Positions 26,061 to 40,200 of a DNA stretch of 64,000 nt are shown one piece after another. Position numbers and translations under genes: made by a program. Numbering within the stretch: position 1 is the stretch's first letter; every line of letters starts with the position of its first letter. A model generated the notes under the pieces. That model had not been told where the DNA came from and searched no databases. It saw nothing but the letters and a program-made list of their open reading frames with translations. This DNA is from Populus alba (lineage: Eukaryota; Streptophyta; Magnoliopsida; Malpighiales; Salicaceae), in contig NC_133293.1 in the NCBI RefSeq assembly GCF_005239225.2, forward strand, positions 16,522,333 through 16,586,332, written 5' to 3'.

Positions 26061-26829
26061 CCTTATTTAAGCTTTTTTTTTTTGTTTTGTCTTGCATTTT
26101 TTTTTGTTTTTGGTTTTTTTTCTTTGTAGCAGTTTTTCCTTTTTTTTTTTCCTTTTGTTTTTTTTTTAAATGTTCTTTCATTGTAGTAGCTTTGTTTTTG
26201 TTTTTTTTACATGTTTTTTTTAACGCGTGGGTTTTTCACTGTAGCAACTTTGTTTTTTTTTTTCCTCGCTTTTGTTTCTTATGTTTTTTACATATAATGT
26301 ATCACTGTGCACACAGTAAAACACTTGTTTTTTTTTTTGTTTTTTTTTCGTTTTGCCCATTGGTTTTTTTTTTTTTTTGCTTTTTTCTTTGTGTTTTTTT
26401 TCTTTTAGTTAGTTTTTTTTGTTTAATTTAGTTTGTTAATGTGAAAAAAAAAATTAAGTTATCATACTTTCATTACACGGATCTCGGTTTTTTTATATAT
26501 TAAGCTGGTTGAGAACTTAGCTTTGTAGCTTTTTTAAAAAAGAAAAAAAAATATTATAGATTACTATAGTATTTCCCTTACATGATTTTTGTTTTGCTGC
26601 AGTGTTTCCCCCACATGTTTATTTTTTAAATTATCTTTGTTAAATTTAGTTTTTTAATATTGAGTTGGTTAAGAATTTAGCTTTAGCTTTAGCTTTCCCC
26701 ACGTTTTTTCATTATAATTATTATTATATTGTATTATATTATATGACTGTTTTTTTCTTTTGTTTTTTCTTTTTAATTTTTGTTAATAAATTTTTTTTTG
26801 TTTGATTTAGTTTGTTAATGTTAATTTTT

Positions 26830-27240
26830 TTTTTTATTTAGTTATCATATTTTCATGATACGAATCTCGGGTTTGATGGGTTAACCTGATTTGACGAGTT
26901 ATTTTTTTTCATTTAGTTTGGTTTGTTAAAGTTAATTTTCTTTTTATTTAATTATCAGATTTTCATAACACGTATCTTGAGCTTGACGGGTTAACTTAGT
27001 TTGATGGGTTAACCCGGTTAGATCTAGGTAAACCCGTCTTTTTTTTTTTCTATTTAGTTATCAAACTTTCATGACGCAAATCTCAGGTTTTACGAGATAA
27101 CCTGGTTTAAAGGGTTAACCCAATTAATTCAATTTCTTTTTCTTTTTCTTCATTAGTTTTTTTTCTTTCTGTTTATTTTTTTTCTTTGTTTTTTTTAATT
27201 AATCTATTTAATTATCACACTTTTATGACACGACCTTATA
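26830..27240 (+). repeat. Degenerate tandem repeat, 107-111 bp period
   Basis: A block of the form ttatca.a.tttcatga.acg.atctcgggttt, followed by gggttaacctg, recurs at about 26839, 26950 and 27057, with weaker relatives near 26458 and 27209. Spacing is 107-111 bp among the three best copies. The unit resembles an old minisatellite or the decayed end of a retroelement. No coding sequence is associated. Confidence 0.65.
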
Positions 27241-28226
27241 GCTAGACACACATCCAATATTCTTGGGTCCAGTGTTACAGTCAGGCTCATTTAAACTTGG
27301 GTCATGTAAGTTTAATTTTATTATTAATATTATAAATATTACTCTTAGGTCAGACGTTGCAACCAAACCCAAAATTCTTGAGTATAACTTTGCAGAAAAA
27401 CCCAAGATTTTTAAATTTTTATTTTTTTAAAATATTTTTTATACAAAAAAAATGACCCGCGGTATCGCACTGGTATCAAAGCTAGTGGACTAATATTACG
27501 TGTTGCTTTTTTATTTAACTCCCTTGTTTTTTTTTTAATTTCTCATTTTATTATTTCACTTTTTATACAGGACTAAACAATGTTAAAATAATAGTTGTGT
27601 GTATTTTTTTTTGAACCATATCGCTATTCAAATAGATTAACAAATTCGCTTTTGAACTGCTAGATTAAGGAAGTCGTTCTAACTTTTATTTATTTATTTA
27701 CTAAGACTCATGATGATTGCTTAATTTTATCTCATATACTTATCAAAATTTTAATCTTCATTTAAAATATTTTATAGGAGACAAAAATAACAACACTTAA
27801 GATTTTTTAATGCAATTATTATCTTCTTAACTGATCTACAACGAAGCACCGGCCGAAAGGCTATTACAATACACTAACCCTGCGCCTTCACACGAATTCG
27901 GTTCCAGCACGCGTTCCTCTTTCAAAAACGCCCCAGAAAACAAACACCAAAACGACCCCCGATTTTCCTCTCCTACTTGACGATACGACAACCCTTCTTA
28001 TTACTTCACCACCCCTCTCATTTCCACCTCTCTAGCATCCTCCTTCGTCCCATGCAAAGGAAAATAAAATTAGGGTTTGGCACTTGTTACTTCTACTCCT
28101 ACCAGTGTCACTCCCTCAAAGGTTATTTTTATCTTTCCCTTTACTTTCATTAAAGGGGATAAAAAAACCCTAAGTTCAGTCTGTATTTGAATTCTCACCC
28201 ATTTTGTTACAATAGCAGATTAAATA
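27241..28226 (+). other. Upstream region and leader of PRP40C
   Basis: Base composition changes near 27840 from AT-rich repeat DNA to a C-rich stretch (about 27840-28030), typical of a transcription start and 5' leader in plants. The ATG at 28227 follows an in-frame-independent AG at 28217-28218, so a short leader intron is possible. No TATA element is convincing. Confidence 0.4.
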
Positions 28227-31200
28227 ATGGAATCGCCAGCTTGGTTGCCGCAACGAGAAGCAAAGCCGCCGCCAACTGCCACAGAATCAGGAGTTGCAGC
28301 AGCTACCCCTCCACCGGAGAATTCAGCTGGTAATAATGCACACAGTAGCTATTCATCTCCGGCTCCGACATTTACTTACAACGTGACTCCAAATATGTCT
28401 TCCGGTGCGGTCAGTACCTGTATTTATTTATCTACTCCTTTTCAGCCTCGTTTTTAGCTACTATTAATTAATTGCCAGAAATTTTTTTTTTATAGTTAGA
28501 TTTTGTGCAATGCGTGCAGGCTTTGAATTCTAATCCACCGGGACAGCCCGTACCTGTTCATGGCCCGGCTTCTTCCGTTGGTCTTTCCTTTTCATATAAA
28601 ATTCCTCAAACCGGGCCTGGTTTTCCTGGCAATCAACAGTTACAATCCAGTGTTGTGAGTGGTTAATCCAATTCTTTATCTTTTATTTTGTTTCCAGCCT
28701 AGCTCTCATTTACACGCATATGAGTTGTTGATGGTGCAATAGTTTCTGAGGGCGAGAGTTATGATTTTAGTTTGAGATGGGCATTTTGCACAGACAATGT
28801 GTTTTTTATGATGACTTTCTACTTGTACCCATTTCCTGGTAGCCAAAGAGGTGGTAGTGTTTGTGGCAGACAATTCATATATTGGAGTTGATCCCAGTAA
28901 TGCATAAAACCGTCTTTGACTTCATCTTTATAGTGATGATGGCCATGTACTCGTATGAAAATAGAACATGGAAGGATTTTTATTATTTTTTTTTTCAAAA
29001 AAGCTTCTGTAGTCATGGTGTTGTTTTATATATTCTATGGTGATGTTTTGCCATTGCATGAAACCCTGGGGAATGGTTGGGTGGTTGTTCACCGTCCAAG
29101 AATTCAATTTTTTAATTCTCTTTGATTCATGCAGGACAAATCACCTGCAATTGCTCAAGGCAGTGCACCATCAGTGGCACCAATTGCATCCCAGTCTGTT
29201 TCATTTCCCCTTCATTCTCCTTCAAGTTCTTACACATCTTTATCTCCTAACCTGGGTCCGACACCTTCACCGACACCAGCTACTGCTTCTTTTTACTTGC
29301 CCCCTGGATTGCCCAGAACTCCTAGCACACTTGCCCCCCAAGGATTGGTACCATCTGCACCAATGACCCAGCCATCTGTAGCTGTTGATTCTTTACCTCT
29401 AGGAGTTCAGAGACCCATCATGCCCTCAATGCCCTCTTCAAACACAGTTCAGCAGCAAACTTACCCAACCTACCCATCTTTACCTGTCATGGCTGCTTCC
29501 CCACAGGCTCTCTGGATGCATCCCCCACCCATTGGAGGCATGCCTAGGCAACCATTTTTGTCATATCCTGCTGCTTTTCCTGGATCCTTTCCTCCACCTG
29601 GACATGGCATGCCATATCCTTCTGTTTCGTTGCCTGATTCTCAACCTCCTGGGGTTGTTCCTGTTGGACATTCATATGCTATTCCCATGTCTTCTTCTGC
29701 TTCAGTTCATCAGTTACCTGGTGCTCCAGGGATGCAGACAGAATTACCTCCTCCTGGAATTGGTATGCTCAGTTCATGCTAGGTTACTGATGCATTTACA
29801 TTGTAAGAGTTGTCCGTCTCACTGAAGTTACGTGGAATGAACTTTTTTCACCTTTTTTTTTTTCCGGGCTTCACAGATAACCACAACCATCTCCATCCCA
29901 GTGGCACCAGGGACAATGCAGCTGTTAGCGAACCATCACATGCGTGGACTGCACACAAGACTGACACAGGAGTGTTTTACTATTATAATGCTGTAACTGG
30001 AGTATCAACTTATGAGAAACCACCTGGGTTTAAGGAGGTACGCACGATAACAGTTAACTATGGGAAATTCCTTTACTGTCGTTCAAGTTTGGGGAAATCG
30101 TTTTCTGCTTTCAAGGATTTTGGAAACAATATAACTGGTGATCTAACCCATCTCAGTTTATTATCATTTACGCTGCTTTTCTAATAATTTATGCCACAAA
30201 ATGATAGTGTCAATATTCCAAGAAGATAACCTATGAGCTAACAGGTAAATTTGTGGGTTCATGTAACAATGTGAGTGTGCTAATTTGAACATGCAAGCAA
30301 GTAAAATTGTATGATAGAGTAGGTCTTTTAGGGCTCTTAAGTTGACCCCCCTCTCCTGTTTTGGGAATTTGTTTTTGACATTTTCCCATCAACTTGTCTG
30401 CTTGTTTGCTACCACCTTGTATTGGAGTCTGAAACAGTGTCCCCATCTGGTTCTTTTTGCTATCATGAGTTGCTTTTCTTTAACCTCCTCACTATTGATG
30501 ACACTCTTCATCGATTCTAAGTTTCTGTTTTGTTTTACTCTGGATGCAGCCTGAGAAGGTTCCTGTGCAACCAACTCCAGTTTCAATGTAAGTGTCTTGC
30601 GTTTAGTGGCTTTTCATATATCGCTCCTAATTTGTTATCTAGAAACAAAACGTGTGGAATTTATCTTTTCTTATTCTTTATATACATGCATGTTACATGA
30701 AGTTACTTCTAGGCCTGATGACTAAGGCAATTTGTTGGTGATTACTGACCTTAAGTTGGTGCTATTATATGATGTATTGGTAAATGTCTTGGAACTGCAA
30801 CGAAAAGGGTGCATGATTTGAGTCTGAAAGCAATCTTGTATACAACTGTTGAAAGTTGGTCTCTCTAAATTCTCCTTCTGGTACCCACTTTTCTGATACC
30901 ATTGTTTTGGTAGAAGTCTTACTTTATATAATCATAAGCAATAAGAAATTGCATTTTTCAGCATTGAGAATTGTTGTATTCATTTACAGCATTGAGTATT
31001 GTTGTATTCATTTATAGAATTTGTGCACTTTTACTCGCGAAAATAATAATAATAAATAAATAAAACAGAAGTGCAGGTGCATCTAAGTTCTTATCTGACA
31101 GACTTGTCATTTGGCAAAATCTTAAACTGCTTACTTGAGGGATAGTCTGTTCTCCATCCTATCCGTAGATTTTGGTAATGGGTTGTAGTGCCATATATCT

Positions 31201-34200
31201 ATCACTTCCAGTATATTTGTCATCTTTTGAGTGTTTTTTCTCCTTTTCAAGCTAATTACTGAATTCTTGTCTTTAGGGAAAATTTGGCCGGCACAGATTG
31301 GGTGTTGATCACAACAAATGATGGCAAAAAATATTACTACAACAGCAAAACTAAGGTATGTTAGTAAACAAGAATATGCCATTTGTCTATCCATGTCAGG
31401 AGCTGTTTCATTCAATTTTTCTAAGCTAATATTGCATGAAAGCTAGTTCCTAATGATAGGCATGGTATATTGGAATAACATTTATTTGTGGTGGCTTTTG
31501 TTACATGTTTGTATATCTATGAAACTATATGAAATCTAAAAGATGTTATTGTATCCCGTAGGAGGTTATTTATGAAATTGAACTGATGTAATATTTGTAT
31601 AATTTAGCATGATCATCCAATATTCTCTTGATTGAGAAAATCAAGCAGTAGAATACATTTATCAAATATGTTCCAGGTGCAATGGACCTACTAGATCATC
31701 ACCTACAAATATTCCTAGTTATTACCAATAGGATTTAGGATTTTGAAAGAATGTTTTTGTTGGGGAATTAGGGAAGAATATAAATTTCACTTATGGGTTG
31801 GGGGTTGGAGGGAGTAAAGTTTCTTAAAGCTTGATCTTCTGGGTCTTAAGATCTAACTTGTGGAGGCGGTTTGCATTCCTGACCTTGATTGATGTTTTGC
31901 AAAAAAATCTTTACCTCCCTTTTCATTATGAGCTTCAATGAGATAAATTCAGTGGATTCCCTTATTGGAGGTTGATTACAATTATGCTTTAACAGGAACT
32001 TTGCTGTTGCTAGGTTTTTATATGAACAGGAGTTTGAATCTTCCTATAATTTCATTGAATTGATATGGAATGAAGGTGATGCAGGGAGGGTGATGAGACT
32101 GGTTGAAATCTCACCAAGTATTGGAAGCTTAGTCTTTAATTCTATCATGGATCAGTCATAAAGGAAAAATAATTCCTTTTACACTCAGATGATAACATGA
32201 GGGCTGAGAGAGGGAGAACAAATCAGAGTGACTTTGTCATCAAGCATTAAAATTAAAATAAGGACTCAATCACCAATGATTTGCTTTCTGTATCACCATC
32301 AGAAAATTCCACACAAACAACATGAGTCTGACAGCTAATAAAAACTTAGCACTGAATGATAGAGTGATAGTTTATGAACTAGCTTTAGAAATGGGGATAA
32401 TTCATTTAGCAGGATAAAAGGACCAGACAGAGGGCTAAATAGTGCCACAAAGCATCACAGGCTTTCAAAAATCCTGTTAATTTTTGTTTATCTAGGAGAA
32501 AGGAAAAATAGAGAGAAAATAAGCAGCAGCAGAAGAGCTGCCTGATGTTTTAGATACTGGAGGGGACTTGCATATCCCATCTTTACATGGTCCTGTGAAA
32601 TGGGCCGGATCCCAAATGACACCTTTATATCCCCAAGGCAACTTGAGGTTGATTCAACTCGACTTTGATACCATTTGTAACACTACCTTTCATATGTAAG
32701 CAATAAAAATGGTTAGAATAAATAGTTGAATGCAATTTGAATTCATAAACTTCCTGGATTTTGTTTATATTCTCTGTTTTTTACCCTTTTTTTCACCATC
32801 AGTTAAGCAGCTGGCAGATTCCTAGTGAGGTGACAGAATTGAGAAAGAACCAGGAAGCTGAAGTATCAAAAGGAAATGCGATGTCAGTGTCACAAGTTAA
32901 TGCTTTGACTGAAAAAGGATCTGCTCCAATTAGTTTGAGTGCCCCTGCTGCTAATACTGGTGGTCGTGATGCCACGGCTCTTAGAGTTTTAAGTGTGCCG
33001 GGAGCCTCATCTGCTCTGGATTTGATAAAAAAAAAGCTGCAAGAATTCGGAGCTCCAGCCATTTCTGCTGCTGTTTCAGTTTCATCAGGAGCAGCAGCAT
33101 CAGAATCAAATGGCTCAAGAGTAGTTGAAGCTGCAGCTAAGGGCTTGCCAAGTGAGATTAGCAAAGATAAGCTGAAGGATGCTAATGGGGATGGTAATAT
33201 ATCTGATTCCTCTACAGACTCTGAGGATGAAGATGACGGACCATCAAAGGAGGAGTGCATTATCCAGTTTAAGGTATACAATCTGTTACTTTTATTTCAT
33301 TGGAAATTATACAATTCTCTCGCTCTCTTTTTTGTTTGGAAGTGGGGGGTGGCTTTGAAATAAAATTTCATTAATAATTGCAGTTTTTCTTCCTTGGACA
33401 TATTTATTTTCCCTCTCGAAACACTATTTTTGTGTTCACTCGTGTCCCGTGAAATTTACAGGAGATGCTTAAGGAACGTGGAGTGGCACCATTCTCAAAA
33501 TGGGAGAAGGAGCTGCCGAAGTTAGTGTTTGATCCGCGTTTTAAGGTTTGTTGAGTCTAAAGAATTATGAATTACTTTGTTCGGGAATTAAGCCCCTTTC
33601 CTGCAACTGGAACTCGTTGAAACAGGTTTGTTGCATTAATGTATTTGCTAACTTGTGATGGGGTGAACTTGTTTGTGTTTTGTTGTGCTTTCTTTTGTCG
33701 CAATAACTTGGTAATGATCAATGCTTGTTAAATCCCTTATGATGCTCTTTACTGGAAAAACAAATAATCAACACACCTTGTCAAGATAGCGGCTTAAAGG
33801 GGACAATTCTCTTGGTTTTTTTTTTTTCTACCTCGTTTACCTATGGTGGAAGATGGTTTAAGACTCTTGTTACATATGCCAAGCAAGCCACTTATCCCCT
33901 CCAAGCTGGTAGTGGGATCTAGGAGCCGGGGAGGAACTATCAATATGACATACATGAATATAACCAAAAAAAATAAAAATGACTTGCAGGATAGCTAGAA
34001 GTTTTGGTTTGGTGGCTAGAGTTGAAGGCTATACATGGGTGATTGAGGAGTTTCATCAATGCTTCTCTTAGGGACTAATAAGTAATAACCTGCCAAATGG
34101 AGCTCCTGTTTCCACTTGTCTTTAGGAGTTCATCTCTAAAATCTAGTGATCTGCGACCCCGTTTCCACTTGTCTTTAGGAGTTCATCTCTAAAATCTAGT

Positions 34201-37200
34201 GATCTGCGACTATTCTATACACTATTTTGTTGCACAATAACTTGGGTGTTCTTAGCTGAAGGCATCTACCACCATAGCAACCCTCATTTGCAAGTGTATC
34301 CCTTACTTCAATATCTTCTTGTTAAGTATCTTTGCTCCTGGCCCCCTTGAAAGCTGCATACTCTCCCCCCAGGCTAGTAGCCTGTTATCATTTGCCTTCT
34401 CATTGTTTTTGTGTCAAACACTGTATCACTCCCTAGTGAAAACAGAGATCTTTGGGCCTGTTCTGTCTCCCTCTCCAGAGTTTCTTTTTTCTAAATGATT
34501 GTTTTGTGCAGGACTCTTGTTGTTTAGTTGAACTTAATCCATCTCATTACTCAATTTCTTTCCTGCTCAGTGCTCCTCCATGTAGATAAAGCTTAATCAT
34601 AGAAAAATGGCATTACCAAGATCTTCTTATTTGTTTCATTTTCCTGGTATTTTATGAGTATGCTGATGCAACTTCTGGCACTGTGTACTAAGATGGGATC
34701 AATGTTTTTATAAAGATTAAGGACCTTGAAGTTATCTTGAACATTTAACAGGCTGTATGTTCTTCTTTTCTTCCATATTTGTCCTTTGTAGTTATGACTA
34801 GTAGCTGGAGGAGAGGGGCAATTGTGCTGAAGATAATCTGTTCCCATGCTGATGTGTTTTAACTGTTTATTTTAGAAAGTAGTTCCCTTTCCATGCTGCA
34901 TGCATGCAGATTGCATATACCAAAGGGGTTGTAGTTGATGAACACTCTGCTTGATGTAACATCATGCATCTCTTCTCTGAATCACATCTCTGGTTATGGT
35001 ATATGCAGAAGTTAATTTTTTGCTGTGTTTCTTATTTTGAAAGCTCTGATCTCTTGCAGGCTATTCCAAGCCATTCTGCAAGAAGATCTTTGTTTGAACA
35101 CTATGTTAAAACACGTGCTGAGGAGAAACGCAAGGAAAAGCGAGCAGCTCAGAAGGCTGCAGTGGAGGGATTCAAGCAGTTGCTGGAGGAAGCATCAGAG
35201 GTTTCCTGGATCACCTTCAATTTAATTGCCTTTTGTTCCTGTGATTTTTTCAAACTCTCTCCGGCTTTGAAACTATGGAGATTGCAAATTATTTATCAGC
35301 AAGATTTTGATTTTCAGGACATTGATCACAACACTGATTATCAAACTTTCAGAAAGAAATGGGGCAATGATCCAAGGTTTGAAGCCTTGGACCGCAAAGA
35401 TCGAGAGCATTTATTAAATGAAAGGTATTACATGAGAAAATGTCATGATAATTTTTTCAGCAACTTGGATGTGATCTTTTTGCAGTAGACACCTACAGTC
35501 TATCAAGCACCTTTAACTGTTTTGTGTCATGTTTGAGCCACTTAGGGGATGTCCATCAGTGAAGTCTCTTAGGACCCTAATTCATAGAATCCATTCCTAT
35601 GGTGTTTGCCCCATGCTTGGTATGGCTGATGGTTGCACTGAGTGTGAATGTGAATGTGCCATCAATTTATAAATTGAATTTCATAGTCACTTAACTTAAA
35701 TTTTGATCTCTAGATTGAAATTTATTTGGTTTAGTTGACAATCTCTTTCCTTCATTATCTTCATTCTTTTACCATACGTATATGTGTATATTTGCTGTTC
35801 TTATAATAGTTATTGTTTACTTTATGACTTTAAATTTCTTTGTGCCTTTTAGTTTAGTTTTTTAATTGTCCAAAATATATATATAAAAAAAATTCTAAGC
35901 AGAATAGTTGGCCATGGTAGTTGATACACAGTTCACAAAATACTTCTTTTTCAGCTGTTTTTCATGTGACTAGAAAGAAGATCCAGCTTGGAGATTGTTA
36001 TGACTTTTTTTTTTTTATGTTCTCATTTGGCCCTGCTCTACCAATGCTGCATCATGTGACTTTTGGAATGTCCATTACTTGCTTTACAACCTGGGGTGCT
36101 GTAGAACACCCAGGCAACGATCGACCTTTAATGTGTATGCTTGATAGATATTGATGGTACACTGCACTAGTGCTCTTAACCCTATGACTTAGATCTCTTA
36201 TTCTTGTGACTGGAAAAAATCAATTTGAATTTTGAATGTACAGTTGGGTGTGCGTGCATCTACATGTATTTATATTTCAGCTTTTTGTTGAAGGAGTGCC
36301 ATGTGTCTTATTGTTCAGATTCATGTCCTATTTCAGTATCTCTGCAATATATGGTGCAAGATACTCTGCAGAGCTGTTTTCTGCATAATCTGTTTTACTC
36401 CTATCCTTACAGATTTATGTGTTTGGTTTTCTAGCAGACAGTGATTTTTTTTCATACCTCCTTTATACCAGCATGTTTGTGTGTGGATGGTAGGCTAGTG
36501 ACCAGAGTTTTAGAGTAACTTCGGGTCCCCTTCAATCCTTAAAGCTCTTTGTAATTACATGGCAAATGTCCTTCGGTTTTTGACATTCTTTGTATGACAC
36601 TGATTGAAGATTTGTTTTTTGAAAGGATTCATCTTTTGAAGAAGGCAGCACAGGAAAAGGCTCAAGCTGAACGTGCTCATGCTGCTGCCAGTTTCAAATC
36701 TATGCTTCGAGATAAAGGAGACATAACTGTTAGTTCGCGTTGGTCCAGGGTATGTTATATTGGAGTGAGGTTTAATGTGATGACGGGTTTCAACAAGATG
36801 TGTCTAGGGTGTTGTTAGATATTTGTCTAGTTTGCAGGATCTTGAATGCCATTATGTATAATGATATTTGTCTAGGGTGTTGGACTGATATGTAGGATGT
36901 AGAGGACTTTCCTGCAGAGAATGACATGGAAATTTACTTATTCAATATAAGGAATCGGGAAAAATCTTATTTGGACATGATGAACTGAAAAGTTGTTTTG
37001 GGTAAAAGGAGTCTTTAACTTTGTCATATTGGAAGAAAGTAAACCAGCATAAGCAATGATTAGTGGGAAATATGGTTATTTTTTGCATTTGGACCACAAA
37101 GCTGAGATAGTGATTCTTTGGGGATGATTCTGGGTTTTTACAAATTAAATTAACGCAGATGTCTGTGCTATCAGATAAATTTTGATATATAACCTTGTAC

Positions 37201-40200
37201 TGATGTTAATTTGTGCTAATTGTAGGTCAAGGATAGTCTAAGGAATGACCCCAGATACAAATCTGTAAAGCATGAGGATAGAGAGGTTTTCTTCAACGAG
37301 TATCTGTATGAATTAAAAGCTGCAGAGGAAGCAGAGCGAGATGCAAGAGGCAAAACAGAGGAGCAGGTATAGACTGTTGGGTGTGCACATCTTGGAAACT
37401 GCTTACTCTCTCATGCTTGACTATAGTCTCAGTAATTATTGCAATTGTCGTTTGACTGTGTTGTGCTTTTGGAACATAGGAAAAGTTTAAATCCAGGCTA
37501 ATTGGTCAAAAGGCCCCCCAGGAACTTTTCATCAAACCCAACTTAACCCTTGACCTTTTGACTTTTTTTATTTTGGCCCCCAAACTATAGGTTAAAGCAA
37601 TTCAATGCCTCCATTATGCTTCCGTTCAATATTCTCTGTTACATGCACGTGAGGGACGTGTGATCTCCTTTCCCTTTCATAACTTTCCATAAAAAAAAAA
37701 CCTCATAACCTGCTACATCTTGACAGGTGTAAACAAATTTAAAGAAATAAAATAAAAAAAACTCAACTGTCCTGTCCTAAAACAAACTTCTTTGAAAACC
37801 TATCTAGAATACCAGATATCCATTTTAACAATTTTTAATTTTTATTTATCAAAAGGAACAAATATCAAATTCCTGGCAATAATTAATTACCCTCGAATGA
37901 TCAAACCACAGGTTTTTTGTTCCCTGATCTTGAAAAACCCCAAACTCATATTTGATACCATCCCATATGCAAAACCCTCTTGAATCCCCATTCCAACCCT
38001 GGATTTCCTTTTCATCAGCTCTGTAACTGAACAAATTTTGGCGAGGGAAAGCATCAACGCCAACTAATTAGGAGTCAGCTTCAACAACGACAAGGAAGAG
38101 GATTGACGCCACAATTGAAGCAGCTCCGAGGAGGAAGGAGCGTTTCTTGGTGTGATTACCCACAACTTCTCTTTGTGCATTGGTTTTTGGATCAGATGAG
38201 TCTAGTTGGGGGTGAAGGTTATGGTATTTTGCATGGTAGTGATAGATGAGATAAGAGTGACATTAGAAGAGATGGAGACGGTGATGAGAGGGAGAGTTAA
38301 AACATGTTATCTTTTTAGTTTTTTTATACATAAAAAATATGTTTTGTTTTCTGAATATTTTATAATTACAAAAAAAAAAGAATTTATTTCTTATTATTGA
38401 ATCAATAAGGTTTGATTTTTTTTCCTTAAATCAGTTTGCACATGTTCAGTTTTAATAGGTTTTCATGTGCCCCTCACACGCTTTCTAACGGGCTGAATGA
38501 ACAGAAACCTAGCGAGGCCCTACATTGTCTTGACCTGATAGTACAAGAGGTCAAAATCAGAAAGTTGAAAGGTCAGGGTTTAAGTTGGATTTGACCTAAA
38601 GTTCAGGGGGCTTTTGACTAAGTAGCCTTAAATCTATGAATCTGGCTCATTGTTTAAATGGTACCCTAAAAAGACAATGACTCGTCCAGTTTATATTGAT
38701 CTATTGACAGCAATTGTAAAGAGGCAAACATAATTTGATTTCTAAAGCAAGAAATTAAGCATTCATGTGCTGGTCTCTGTGTGTGTGGTATATGGATTAC
38801 CACATATTTATATCTCAGGTCACCAAAAACATTCAAGTTATGTATTGGTGTCAAATACTGCAAAATTGATTATGAACTTCATCAATAAAGCCACTAGTTG
38901 CTGTTTGTTGTTATGTAAAAGAGGGTAAATTGGTAGAAAATAATGAGGATGTAGGTGATAAACAAGGTGATATATTAAAGGTGACTAGATGCGTGCTGTT
39001 TGAAATTTGTATCCTTGTGCATGGAAGTGTTTGATTTCACACATATTTGAATTCCTTGTTCTTCTTATTGTATGGATGATTTTCTTCTCTTCCAATAACA
39101 TGCTCTTCAACTCTATTTTCAAAAGAAAAAAAAGAGGAGGAAGAAGAAAAAGAAGAAAGGAAGCCGGACCAAAATGTTCTTGTTTGATTAGACAAGCTTA
39201 GATGCATCATATAATTTTATATGTTCCATAGAACTTGTATTCTGATCTCTTCTAGTTGTGGTACAGTAGCTTGGATTTTTTAGTGGGGCATTTGGAACAA
39301 ATATTGAAATATTCATTTTTCTTCCAGATAATTTATAATAATGTGGACATTTATATTTTATATTGATATGAGTGGTGTAAATGTGCCCAGCTCCTTTCCA
39401 GCTCAGTTCAGGACAAGCTGAAGGAGAGGGAGCGAGAGTTGCGAAAACGGAAGGAACGAGAAGAACAAGAAATGGAAAGGGTGCGTGTGAAAGTTCGGAG
39501 GAAAGAAGCAGTTGCATCTTTTCAAGCTTTGCTTGTGGAAACACTCAAGGACCCTCAGGTTTGTTTTTGATAACTGCTGATCAAATTCTCAGTGGTACTA
39601 GGCATATCAATGTCAAAAAATCATCCATACCAATTCCAAGATAATTTAAAAATTTGTTGCATATGTTTTCCATATGATACCTTTGATCCCTGTGTATGAT
39701 GCGGTGCTGGCTAAACACTGAAAGCATCATAGACCATGCAATTTCTTCATCAGGTTGTAAATATATTCTTACAATTTAAATTAAAAATGGATGTCATTCC
39801 TGGTTATTTCTTTTTATGTTTGCCCCAGAATACTGAAGTCCACAATGCTGCTATACTTTGACTAATTAGACGAAGTCTTTGAGATTCTGATAGTAAAAAT
39901 TTACTGCAGATTTTATGTGTAACTGACCACACTTTTCATGGACATTGTTGCGTGGGGTTTGAGTTTGTTTTGTTCCTTCTATAGTGCTGACCATTTGGCT
40001 TAACTGTTAGGCATCTTGGACTGAGTCGAAACCAAAGTTGGAGAAGGATCCACAAAGACGTGCAACACATCCTGATTTAGATCCATCTGATACAGAGAAG
40101 CTCTTCCGGGAGCACATGAAGATGCTGCATGAGGTAATAACTCTCAAATGAAAGTACTCAATGTATATATGATCAAATGGATTTGACTTGTGGATCTATA

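Larger units (their letters stand above)
25577..26454. repeat. Two tandem copies of a 430-bp T-rich unit with hairpin head
   Basis: Copy 1 is about 25577-26009 and copy 2 about 26010-26454. Each starts with the same block holding a perfect inverted repeat, followed by poly-T tracts spaced by the same landmarks in the same order: tttgtagcagttttt, tttaaatgtt, acatgttttttt, an acgcgtggg-like block, acatataatgtatcactgtg, and cccattgg. The hairpin-to-hairpin offset is 431 bp. The long Lys-rich (minus) or Phe-rich (plus) reading frames here are artefacts of the T-runs. Confidence 0.85.

Noticed and set aside
25632..26431. Lys-rich and Phe-rich frames of 72-114 codons
   Set aside because: They are direct translations of poly-T/poly-A tracts in a repeat, not proteins.
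29037..29825. Plus-strand frames of about 100 codons overlapping PRP40C exon 3
   Set aside because: They are off-frame readings of the Pro/Ser-rich exon; the true frame joins cleanly to neighbouring exons.
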